A stretch of DNA of 13,378 nt from positions 11,074-24,451 of the forward strand of contig JABAYQ010000018.1 in the NCBI GenBank assembly GCA_018608925.1, in the 5' to 3' direction. This DNA comes from Cryomorphaceae bacterium. GTDB lineage: Bacteria > Bacteroidota > Bacteroidia > Flavobacteriales > UBA7312. Numbering within the stretch: the first letter of the stretch is position 1; each line of letters starts with the position of its first letter. Both the position numbers and the translations under genes were made by a program. This document shows, in pieces, positions 6,664 through 13,300 of the stretch. Under the pieces are notes generated by a model, which saw nothing but the letters and a program-made list of their open reading frames with translations, searched no databases and had not been told where the DNA came from.

Positions 6664-6671
6664 CAAATGTA
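6664..6671 (-). promoter_or_regulatory. -7 box for pgk
   Basis: On the minus strand it reads TACATTTG, matching TAnnTTTG. It lies 14 nt before the preferred pgk ATG at 6649, implying a leader of about 10 nt and supporting that start over the TTG at 6655. Confidence 0.5.
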
Positions 6672-6687
6672 AAACGAATTAATTACT

Positions 6688-6695
6688 TACCTTTG
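6688..6695 (+). promoter_or_regulatory. -7 box for the holB-gldH-sco operon
   Basis: TACCTTTG matches TAnnTTTG and lies 19 nt before the holB ATG at 6715, implying a leader of about 14 nt. I saw no other box of this type in the short junctions between the six downstream genes, so it may be the main promoter of the run. Confidence 0.5.
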
Positions 6696-6714
6696 ATTGT
6701 AACATCAAATAATT

Positions 6715-7869
6715 ATGAACTTCGGTCAAATACCAGGAAATAATAACGTAAAAAAACAATTGTCTCTAGCGGTTGAGCATGATCGCATAAGTCACGCCCA
6801 TTTATTTTGTGGAGACGACGGCTCTTCCAATTTGGCTATGGCCTGGGCCTTTGCGAAATATCTTAGTTGTCAGGACAGAAAAGAATCAGATTCGTGTGGA
6901 CAATGTTCTGCTTGTTTGAAGCAATCGAAGTTGTCTCACCCTGATGTTCATTGGGTCTTTCCTGTAACAACGGGAAAAGGAGCAAACCCAACTAGCGACA
7001 TGTTTATAGAAGACTTTAGATCTTTTATGTTAGAACAGCCTTTTCCTTACGAGTTGGATTGGAATCAAAAAATTGGTGCAGCTAACAAACAGGTTTTTAT
7101 AGGAGTTAAAGAGTCTTCCGAATTAGCTAAAAAAATGATTCTTAAGCCTTACGAAGGCTCTTATCGAATTGTTATTATTTGGCAAGCACATAAAATGCAT
7201 GCACCTGCTGCCAACAAGCTTTTAAAACTATTAGAAGAGCCACCAGAAAAAACAATCTTCATTTTGGTTACTTCAGAAAAAGATCAATTGTTAGACACCA
7301 TACTTTCTAGAGTTCAAAGCACAGACATTAGCGCAATTAATGATCAGGATATGAATAATTATCTTAATCTGAATTTTGAATTGGAAACTTCTAAAAGAGA
7401 AAGAATTATGTTGCTAAGTTCAGGCAACCTAGGCCAAGCAATAAAAATGTGTCAAGACCAAGACAGATCCGTTTCTTTAGCACCCTTGTTTCAGTCGTGG
7501 ATGAGAATTTCTTATGCTGCAAAAATTCCTGAACTAAGCCGATGGATTGATTCATTTGTTAAGCTAGGAAGAGAAGAACAAAAAGAGTTTATTCAATATG
7601 GTCTGCACATGGTTAGAGAATGCTTAGTTTACAATTTTGGGCCTAGCCAATTGCAAAGACTAAATGACCAAGAGCTGTCATTCTGTAAAAAATTCGCTCC
7701 ATTTATTAATGAAAACAATGCAGAAAGTATAATAGAAGAGTTTGAGTCAGCGTTTGCTCATATAACTAGAAACGCGAGCACTAAAATAGTTTTCATGGAC
7801 CTGTCTCTTCGATTAGTTTTATTGCTACGTACTAAAAGTTTAACTTTGCAAAAATCAATAAATCAATAA
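6715..7869 (+). CDS. holB: DNA polymerase III delta' subunit
   Basis: Clamp-loader subunit delta' (384 aa) of the replicative polymerase, an AAA+-related cytoplasmic protein that helps load the beta sliding clamp. The N-terminus is typical: FGQIPGNNNVKKQLSLAVEHDRISHAHLFCGDDG. The Walker A loop is degenerate (GDDGSSNLA, no GKT), as expected for delta', which does not hydrolyse ATP. Four cysteines, C52, C61, C64 and C67, form the usual zinc module. Further on are MHAPAANKLLKLLEEPPEKTIFILVTSEKDQLLDTILSRVQ, containing the sensor region and an SRV version of the SRC motif, and a helical collar domain at the C-terminus. First gene of the rightward run, with its own promoter-like box; the next gene begins after a 2-nt gap. 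Confidence 0.95.
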   Translation: MNFGQIPGNNNVKKQLSLAVEHDRISHAHLFCGDDGSSNLAMAWAFAKYLSCQDRKESDSCGQCSACLKQSKLSHPDVHWVFPVTTGKGANPTSDMFIEDFRSFMLEQPFPYELDWNQKIGAANKQVFIGVKESSELAKKMILKPYEGSYRIVIIWQAHKMHAPAANKLLKLLEEPPEKTIFILVTSEKDQLLDTILSRVQSTDISAINDQDMNNYLNLNFELETSKRERIMLLSSGNLGQAIKMCQDQDRSVSLAPLFQSWMRISYAAKIPELSRWIDSFVKLGREEQKEFIQYGLHMVRECLVYNFGPSQLQRLNDQELSFCKKFAPFINENNAESIIEEFESAFAHITRNASTKIVFMDLSLRLVLLLRTKSLTLQKSINQ

Positions 7870-7871
7870 AT

Positions 7872-9023
7872 ATGGGATGTGGTAGTTGTTCTTCAGGAGG
7901 ATGTTCTAGTGGTTTACCAAGAGGTTGTAATAATAATGGCAGCTGCGGTTCGGGAGGGTGTAATAAATTAACCGTTTTTGATTGGCTTTCTAATATTGAT
8001 TTACCAACTGATGCCTCTAGTTTTAATGGTATAGAGGTTCGCTTTAAGGGGAGTAGAAAAGAGTTTTTTAATAATGAGGGTAATTTATCTATAAAAGTAG
8101 GCGACGTAATTGCCGTGGAAGGAAACCCTGGTCATGATATAGGCGTTGTTTCTATTGTTGGCGAACTAGCCAGATTACAATTCAAGAAAAAGTATAAAAA
8201 TCAAGACTTAGAATCTCAAAAGAAAGTATATAGAATAGCCAAAGAAAGCGACATAAAGAAGTGGCAAGACTCGGTAGATTTGGAAGAAAAAACAATGCAT
8301 TTCGCCAGAAAATCAGCGGAGCACCTTGGTTTAGAAATGAAGATAAGTGACGTAGAATACCAAGGCGACAAAACAAAAGCTACGTTTTATTATACCGCCA
8401 ACGGAAGAGTTGATTTTAGAGAACTTATTAAAAAGCTATCCTCTGAGCTAAGAATAAAAATTGAAATGAAACAAATTGGTGCTCGCCAAGAAGCAGCACG
8501 TTTAGGAGGAATTGGCGCATGTGGAAGAGAGCTTTGTTGCTCTTCATGGCTTACTGACTTTAGAACGGTAAACACCTCCGCTGCTCGCTACCAAAATCTT
8601 TCTATTAACCCACAAAAACTAGCGGGTCAATGTGGTAAACTTAAGTGTTGTTTAAACTTTGAGCTGGATTCTTATATGGAGGGCATAAAAGAGTTTCCAA
8701 ACACTAAGGTAAGGCTAACGAGTAAAAAAGGAAAAGCTTCCTTTTTTAAGATGGATATTTTTAAAAGATTGATGTGGTATGTTTATGAAGACAGAAAATC
8801 TGGAGGCATAGTTGAGCTTTCATTAGATAGGGTAAAGGAAATAATTGCAATGAATAAAGAAGGCAACGAACCCGATACTATTGAACTAATAAATATGGTT
8901 GTAGAAGAAAAGGTGGACTATGAAAATGTAGTTGGCCAAGACAGCATAAATCGATTTGACAATAAAAGAAATCCTAAACAAGGGAATCGTAAAAACAAAA
9001 AGAGAAGACCCAAAAAAGCATGA
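7872..9023 (+). CDS. RicT/YaaT-like PSP1-domain Fe-S protein
   Basis: A 383-aa cytoplasmic protein of the PSP1 / RicT (YaaT) family. The core holds the two cysteine signatures of the family, GACGRELCCSSWL and LAGQCGKLKCCLNFE, with the linking NLSINPQKLAG. In Bacillus subtilis RicT these cysteines coordinate a [4Fe-4S] cluster in a Y-complex that supports RNase Y-dependent mRNA maturation; partners in Bacteroidota are not known to me. Two additions flank the core: a glycine/serine/cysteine-rich N-terminus with Cys at 3, 6, 11, 19, 25 and 30, and a strongly basic C-terminal tail (KRNPKQGNRKNKKRRPKKA) suited to nucleic-acid binding. It begins 2 nt after holB and ends in an ATGA overlap with gldH, suggesting coupled translation. 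Confidence 0.9.
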   Translation: MGCGSCSSGGCSSGLPRGCNNNGSCGSGGCNKLTVFDWLSNIDLPTDASSFNGIEVRFKGSRKEFFNNEGNLSIKVGDVIAVEGNPGHDIGVVSIVGELARLQFKKKYKNQDLESQKKVYRIAKESDIKKWQDSVDLEEKTMHFARKSAEHLGLEMKISDVEYQGDKTKATFYYTANGRVDFRELIKKLSSELRIKIEMKQIGARQEAARLGGIGACGRELCCSSWLTDFRTVNTSAARYQNLSINPQKLAGQCGKLKCCLNFELDSYMEGIKEFPNTKVRLTSKKGKASFFKMDIFKRLMWYVYEDRKSGGIVELSLDRVKEIIAMNKEGNEPDTIELINMVVEEKVDYENVVGQDSINRFDNKRNPKQGNRKNKKRRPKKA

Positions 9024-9499
9024 AAAATATCGCCTTAATATTTGTAGGATGTCTTTTTCTTTTTTCCTGTGATTCTAGCAGAGTTTTCGAAGAGAATCTT
9101 AAAATTAGCAATGAAAATTGGAGCATTAACGACATAAAAACATTTGAAGTTAATATTGCTGACACCAACTCATTAATGAATGTTTTGGTAAACGTAAGAC
9201 ATACTTCGTCTTATTCTTTTTCTAATTTGTGGTTATTCGTTAAGACGACAAATCCGAGTGGGATTATTCAAACAGACACTTTAGAATGTATCCTTGCAGA
9301 GCCAGATGGAAAATGGCTAGGCGATGGAGGAATAACAGATCTTTGGTCATTAAGGACTTATTTTAATACCCAAAGATTTAATAAAAAAGGCAAGTATGTT
9401 TTTGAAATAGAACAGGCCATGCGTTACGGAGAGAAAGCAAAATTGCTAAATTTAGAAGGCGTTTCCGATATAGGTTTACGAATTGAAACAGCGAATTAA
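9020..9499 (+). CDS. gldH: Gliding motility lipoprotein GldH
   Basis: A 159-aa lipoprotein. The signal peptide MKNIALIFVGCLFLFSC ends in lipobox LFSC with Cys17 as the lipidated residue. The mature part matches GldH: ENWSINDIKTFEVNIADTN, LVNVRHTSSYSFSNLWLFVKTTNPSG, the LAEPDGKWLGDGGITDLW block and FEIEQAMRYGEK...LEGVSDIGLRIE near the end. In Flavobacterium johnsoniae GldH is needed for gliding and, with GldB and GldD, for stable GldJ and hence T9SS function; it is also kept in non-gliding Bacteroidota. The start overlaps the stop of the RicT-like gene (ATGA), and the penicillin-binding protein follows after 2 nt, so envelope assembly genes are co-expressed. It fits with the T9SS cargo at the left edge. 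Confidence 0.93.
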   Translation: MKNIALIFVGCLFLFSCDSSRVFEENLKISNENWSINDIKTFEVNIADTNSLMNVLVNVRHTSSYSFSNLWLFVKTTNPSGIIQTDTLECILAEPDGKWLGDGGITDLWSLRTYFNTQRFNKKGKYVFEIEQAMRYGEKAKLLNLEGVSDIGLRIETAN

Positions 9500-9501
9500 T
9501 T

Positions 9502-11760
9502 ATGAGCAAATCATATAGAAAAAAAGTATTTACCCTTTGGCTTTTGCTTTCTAGCCCTATTTTATTTTTGTCTTTAGTTATTTATCTTACCTCTCAAGGA
9601 TTTTTAGGAGCACTACCAACTTTCGATCAGTTAGAAAACCCTAAGAGCAACTTGGCAACCGAAATCATTTCTGAAGATGGAGTTGTTTTAGGAAAGTATT
9701 TTTACGAAAATAGATCAACAGCAAGGTATTCGGAGCTACCAACTAATTTAGTAAATGCATTGATAGCTACAGAAGACATTCGTTTTTACGATCATTCTGG
9801 TATTGATGCAATCGCTTTATTGAGAGCCGTAAAAGGCCAGTTCTTGGGAGGAAGCTCGGGGGGAGCAAGCACTATATCTCAACAATTAGCAAAGATGCTT
9901 TTTACCGACAAACCAGCATCTGGTGTCGAGCGAGTAATGCAAAAGTTTAAAGAATGGGTTATTGCTGTTCGATTAGAAAAACAATATACAAAAGAAGAAA
10001 TCTTAAGCATGTATTTTAACAAATTTGATTTTGTAAATAATGCAGTAGGAATTAAATCAGCGTCTCAGGTATACTTTAATACAAGCCCTTCGCAATTATC
10101 TGAACAAGAGTCCGCAATGCTTGTTGGGATGTTTAAAAACCCTTCTTTATACAATCCAAATAGAAGGTTGGAATTAACTACAAGCCGTAGAAATATTGTA
10201 CTTGATCAAATGTCTAAATATGAGTTTATTACCAAAGAACGATCTGACTCATTAAAAAAACTTCCTATTATTCTTGATTTCAAAAAAGCAGATCATAACG
10301 AAGGATTAGCTCCATATTTTCGAGAGCACTTAAGGGGCGAATTGAAAAAGTGGTGTAAGGAAAACAAGAAGGCAGACGGAACAAATTATAACCTGTATAC
10401 TGATGGACTTAAGATTTATACTGGGATTAATTCAAGAATGCAAACCCACGCCGAAGAAGCAGTAAAGTCACACCTTGCAGCATTACAAGAAGTTTTTGAT
10501 GAGCATTGGAAAGGCTATACTAACGCACCTTTCCCAAAGGATTTTAGTAAAGACCAGATTAACGCTATTATAGATCAGGCGATGCGAAGGTCAGAAAGAT
10601 ACAGACGCTTAAAAAGTGTTGGCAAATCAAAAAAAGAGATTAAAAAGATATTTAATATAAAAGTACCTATGTCTGTTTTTTCATGGCAAGGAGAAATAGA
10701 CACAACTATGTCTCCTAGGGATTCAATTAAATATTACAAGTTTTTCATTCGCTCAGGAATGATGAGTATGGATCCTACAAGCGGACTGGTTAAGGCCTAT
10801 GTTGGAGGGATAAACTACAAACATTTTAAATACGACCATGTTAAAGTTGGCAAGCGACAAGTAGGATCGACTTTCAAGCCATTTTTATATGCTCTAGCAA
10901 TGCAAGAAGGTCTTTTTCCATGTGATGAAGTGCCTAATGTTCCTGTAGTATTCGAAAAACAACAATGGGGACTATCTCAAGATTGGGTGCCAAAAAATTC
11001 TGATTCAAAGTATGAAGGAATGCTTTTGAGCATGAAGTTTGGTTTAGCTAATTCCATTAACACGATTACCGCTTATATTATGAAACAGTTTGGGCCTCAT
11101 GCAGTGCTCGACTTAGCAAGAAAGATGGGAATTACCAATGACCTTCAGCCTGTACCCTCTATTTGCTTAGGCACCTTCGATTTATCGGTTTACGAAATGG
11201 TTGGTGCTTATTCTACCTTCGTAAACAAAGGGCTTTGGACTGAGCCTGTTTTAATTACTCGTATTGAAGATAAAAATGGGGTTATTATTCAAGAGTTTCA
11301 ACCTAAAGTAAACGAAGCTATGAGTAAGCAAACTGCTGATATCATGGTAAGAATGTTGCAAGGAGTTGTAGACGGTGTTTACAATCCTGCAGCCGATATA
11401 ACGATGGGTACAGGAGTTCGATTAAGAAGAAAATATAAGTTTGAAAATAACATAGGAGGTAAAACGGGAACTACTCAAAACAACTCGGATGGTTGGTTTA
11501 TGGGAATTACCCCTCAATTAGTTACTGGAGTATGGTCGGGCAACGAAGATAGATCGGCACACTTTAGGACTACTTATTACGGACAAGGTGCTAATATGGC
11601 CTTACCTGTATGGGCAGAGTATATGCAAAAAGTATATAACGATTCTCTGGAGCTAGGGATATATCCTCAAGAGTTTGTTATTCCGCCTGCGGTTGATTTG
11701 TTACTCGATTGTCAAGCCAATAAATTAGGTAACGAAAACTTCACTGAAGAAGAATTTTAA
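9502..11760 (+). CDS. Class A penicillin-binding protein 1A (transglycosylase/transpeptidase)
   Basis: A bifunctional peptidoglycan synthase of 752 aa anchored in the inner membrane. One N-terminal membrane helix (about residues 9-31) is followed by the GT51 glycosyltransferase domain, with catalytic Glu91 in ATEDIRFYDHSGID and the GGASTISQQLAKML and RKFKE-like (QKFKEWVIAVRLE) motifs. The transpeptidase domain has S456-T-F-K459 (SxxK), S518-I-N520 (SxN) and K654-T-G-T (KTG), all intact. Between the two lies a lysine-rich linker (about 330-400). The C-terminus is short and acidic, without added PASTA or OB-type repeats that I can recognise. Tandem TAA stops close it. It follows gldH by 2 nt and precedes scoA by 6 nt. 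A gldH/PBP1A neighbourhood is one I recognise from flavobacteria. Confidence 0.95.
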   Translation: MSKSYRKKVFTLWLLLSSPILFLSLVIYLTSQGFLGALPTFDQLENPKSNLATEIISEDGVVLGKYFYENRSTARYSELPTNLVNALIATEDIRFYDHSGIDAIALLRAVKGQFLGGSSGGASTISQQLAKMLFTDKPASGVERVMQKFKEWVIAVRLEKQYTKEEILSMYFNKFDFVNNAVGIKSASQVYFNTSPSQLSEQESAMLVGMFKNPSLYNPNRRLELTTSRRNIVLDQMSKYEFITKERSDSLKKLPIILDFKKADHNEGLAPYFREHLRGELKKWCKENKKADGTNYNLYTDGLKIYTGINSRMQTHAEEAVKSHLAALQEVFDEHWKGYTNAPFPKDFSKDQINAIIDQAMRRSERYRRLKSVGKSKKEIKKIFNIKVPMSVFSWQGEIDTTMSPRDSIKYYKFFIRSGMMSMDPTSGLVKAYVGGINYKHFKYDHVKVGKRQVGSTFKPFLYALAMQEGLFPCDEVPNVPVVFEKQQWGLSQDWVPKNSDSKYEGMLLSMKFGLANSINTITAYIMKQFGPHAVLDLARKMGITNDLQPVPSICLGTFDLSVYEMVGAYSTFVNKGLWTEPVLITRIEDKNGVIIQEFQPKVNEAMSKQTADIMVRMLQGVVDGVYNPAADITMGTGVRLRRKYKFENNIGGKTGTTQNNSDGWFMGITPQLVTGVWSGNEDRSAHFRTTYYGQGANMALPVWAEYMQKVYNDSLELGIYPQEFVIPPAVDLLLDCQANKLGNENFTEEEF

Positions 11761-11766
11761 TAAGCT

Positions 11767-12465
11767 ATGATAAATAAAAAAGTAGACTCTATAGAAGCTG
11801 CCATTGAAGGAGTCAAAGACGGAATGACCTTCATGTTAGGGGGCTTTGGTCTTTGTGGAATTCCCGAAAACGCTATTCAAGCTTTGGTCGATATAGGCAT
11901 TAAAAAAATTACTTGCATTTCTAATAACGCTGGAGTAGATGACTTCGGACTTGGACTTTTGCTGCAAAAAAAGCAGATTAAAAAAATGATTTCTTCCTAT
12001 GTAGGAGAAAATGCGGAGTTCGAAAGACAAATGCTAAGCGGAGAGCTAGAAGTAGACCTAATCCCCCAGGGCTCTTTAGCAGAAAGATGTAGAGCTGGAG
12101 GGGCAGGGATTCCAGCATTTTTTACTCCTGCAGGATATGGAACAGAAATAGCATTGGGTAAAGAAGTGAGGGTGTTTGATGGCAAGCCACATATTTTAGA
12201 AACAGCTTTACATGCTGACTTTGCCTTTGTGAAAGCTTGGAAAGGAGACGCTGCAGGTAATTTGATTTACAAGGGAACGGCCAAAAACTTTAACCCTATG
12301 ATGGCTATGGCTGGTAAAATAACGATTGCTGAAGTAGAGCACTTAGTTCCGGTAGGAGAATTAGACCCAAATGAAATACATACCCCAGGAATATTTGTTC
12401 AGCGTATTGTTCAAGGTAAAAATTACGAAAAAAGAATAGAGCAACTAACTGTTAGAAAAAAATAA
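11767..12465 (+). CDS. scoA: 3-oxoacid CoA-transferase, subunit A
   Basis: Alpha subunit (232 aa) of the two-subunit succinyl-CoA:3-ketoacid CoA-transferase, which moves CoA from succinyl-CoA to acetoacetate in the cytoplasm, feeding ketone bodies and branched-chain amino-acid carbon into acetyl-CoA. The CoA-transferase family I signature [10 protein letters not shown] is at residues 25-34; [29 protein letters not shown] and [25 protein letters not shown] are characteristic of the SCOT branch, as is [25 protein letters not shown]. Acetate- or butyrate-CoA transferase subunits are related but less similar in these stretches. It is 6 nt behind the PBP1A gene and one base ahead of scoB, so both are probably read from the holB promoter unless an unseen internal promoter exists. 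Confidence 0.93.
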   Translation: MINKKVDSIEAAIEGVKDGMTFMLGGFGLCGIPENAIQALVDIGIKKITCISNNAGVDDFGLGLLLQKKQIKKMISSYVGENAEFERQMLSGELEVDLIPQGSLAERCRAGGAGIPAFFTPAGYGTEIALGKEVRVFDGKPHILETALHADFAFVKAWKGDAAGNLIYKGTAKNFNPMMAMAGKITIAEVEHLVPVGELDPNEIHTPGIFVQRIVQGKNYEKRIEQLTVRKK

Positions 12466-12466
12466 G

Positions 12467-13126
12467 ATGGCATTAGATAAAATAGGAATTGCTAAGCGTA
12501 TTGCTCAAGAACTTACAGACGGAACCTATGTAAACTTAGGAATCGGTATTCCGACTTTGGTTGCAAACTATGTTCCTTCATCTATAAACGTAGAGTTTCA
12601 GTCGGAAAACGGGATTTTAGGAATGGGGCCTTTCCCTTTTGAAGGAGAACAGGATGCAGATTTAATTAACGCAGGAAAGCAAACTATTACACATTTAGAT
12701 GGAGCGGTTTACTTCGATTCAGCAACAAGCTTTTCTATGATTAGAGGCAAGCATGTGCAGCTTACTGTTTTAGGAGCGATGGAGGTTTCCGAAAATGGCG
12801 ACATAGCAAACTGGAAAATTCCAGGAAAGATGGTAAAAGGAATGGGTGGAGCAATGGACTTAGTAGCTTCGGCCGATAATATTATTGTAGCAATGATGCA
12901 CACTAATAAGGCTGGGCAAAGTAAGCTCTTAAAAAACTGTAGTCTTCCGCTTACAGGAGTTGCTTGCGTAAAAAAAGTAGTCACAAATCTTGCCGTGTTA
13001 GAAATTGTTCAAGACAAGGGTTTTAAGCTTTTAGAACGAGCTCCCGGAGTAAGTGTACAAGAAATAGTAGACGCTACATTAGGCAACCTAATAGTAGAGG
13101 GAGACATTCCAGAAATGATATTATAA
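12467..13126 (+). CDS. scoB: 3-oxoacid CoA-transferase, subunit B
   Basis: Beta subunit (219 aa) carrying the catalytic residue of the CoA-transferase. The glutamate that forms the CoA thioester is Glu47 in QSENGILGMGPFP. Other family features are YVNLGIGIPTLVANYVP near the N-terminus, HLDGAVYFDSATSFSMIRGKHVQLTVLGAMEVSENGDIANW, and the C-terminal LTGVACVKKVVTNLAVLEI segment. Length is normal and the frame intact. One base separates it from scoA. Its TAA stop (13124-13126) contributes the first two A's of the A-run that opens copy 1 of the 78-bp direct repeat, so the repeat begins exactly at the gene's end. No T-tract-tailed terminator for the + strand is visible after it. Confidence 0.95.
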   Translation: MALDKIGIAKRIAQELTDGTYVNLGIGIPTLVANYVPSSINVEFQSENGILGMGPFPFEGEQDADLINAGKQTITHLDGAVYFDSATSFSMIRGKHVQLTVLGAMEVSENGDIANWKIPGKMVKGMGGAMDLVASADNIIVAMMHTNKAGQSKLLKNCSLPLTGVACVKKVVTNLAVLEIVQDKGFKLLERAPGVSVQEIVDATLGNLIVEGDIPEMIL

Positions 13127-13202
13127 AAAAAGAAGATAGAACTTTCGTCCTATCTTCTCCCTTAACCTTAACAAGTGTCATGAAACAAAGAATTGTTTCA
13201 TA
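13125..13202 (+). repeat. 78-bp structured direct repeat, copy 1
   Basis: Starts with seven A's (the first two belong to the scoB stop codon), then hairpin A, a linker containing CTTAACCTTAACAAGTGTC, and hairpin B. It differs from copy 2 (13301-13378) at one base, G at 13147 against A at 13323. Bases on the left of both copies are unrelated, so this edge is sharp. The right edge is only a lower limit because copy 2 runs off the window. No -7 box lies in front of this copy at the position seen for copy 2. Confidence 0.95.
13131..13158 (-). terminator. Hairpin A of copy 1; leftward terminator-like stem with T-tract
   Basis: AGAAGATAG (13131-13139) pairs perfectly with CTATCTTCT (13150-13158), with a 10-nt loop; in copy 1 two further pairs can form inside the loop. 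Read leftward, the stem is followed directly by a T-run (the complement of the A-run 13125-13131), the layout of an intrinsic terminator. Read rightward it is followed by CCCTTAACC and has no T-run. The stem is AT-rich, so strength is uncertain, and its role may instead be that of an RNA leader structure. Confidence 0.4.
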
Positions 13203-13203
13203 G
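13180..13203 (+). other. Hairpin B of copy 1 with a seven-codon reading frame
   Basis: ATGAAACAA (13180-13188) and TTGTTTCAT (13193-13201) form a perfect 9-bp stem with the tetraloop AGAA. The stem's first three bases are an ATG that opens a seven-residue frame, MKQRIVS, closed by TAG at 13201-13203. It could be a leader peptide, the truncated start of a gene duplicated from elsewhere, or chance. Because a palindrome also yields a frame on the other strand (MKQFFVS), coding cannot be inferred from the ATG alone. Confidence 0.35.
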
Positions 13204-13250
13204 TGTAAATGTAAGACGATTTATTTCCTTAAAAAAGCTTTATTCGATGA

Positions 13251-13268
13251 GTTAGATAAGTATCTGAC
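13251..13268. promoter_or_regulatory. 18-bp near-palindrome, possible operator
   Basis: GTTAGATAAGTATCTGAC has two 8-bp arms around a central AG, with seven of eight positions complementary (the T/G pair at 13253 and 13266 is the exception). It ends 7 nt before a TAnnTTTG box and covers the place where a -33 element would be, which is typical of a regulator binding site. No regulator gene is in the window. It is not part of the 78-bp repeat. Confidence 0.35.
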
Positions 13269-13275
13269 AGGGGTG

Positions 13276-13283
13276 TATATTTG
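13276..13283 (+). promoter_or_regulatory. -7 box reading into repeat copy 2
   Basis: TATATTTG matches TAnnTTTG. Transcription would start near 13289, making copy 2 the 5' leader of a rightward transcript, with about 67 nt before the ATG at 13356. No standard -33 element is seen. Confidence 0.45.
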
Positions 13284-13300
13284 GTTGATAGAGGTATAAC

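Noticed and set aside
6805..6840. Broken Walker A motif in HolB as a sign of a defective gene
   Set aside because: Loss of the ATP-binding loop is normal for delta' subunits; the zinc cysteines and the rest of the protein are intact.
8182..8575. Minus-strand frames inside the RicT-like gene and the similar frames at 8974-9168, 11836-12030, 11997-12185 and 12709-12984
   Set aside because: Each lies wholly or mostly opposite a conserved coding sequence and has low-complexity composition with no family resemblance.
13131..13158. Rho-independent terminator for the scoAB operon
   Set aside because: In the rightward direction the stem is followed by CCCTTAACC with no T-tract; only the leftward orientation has one.
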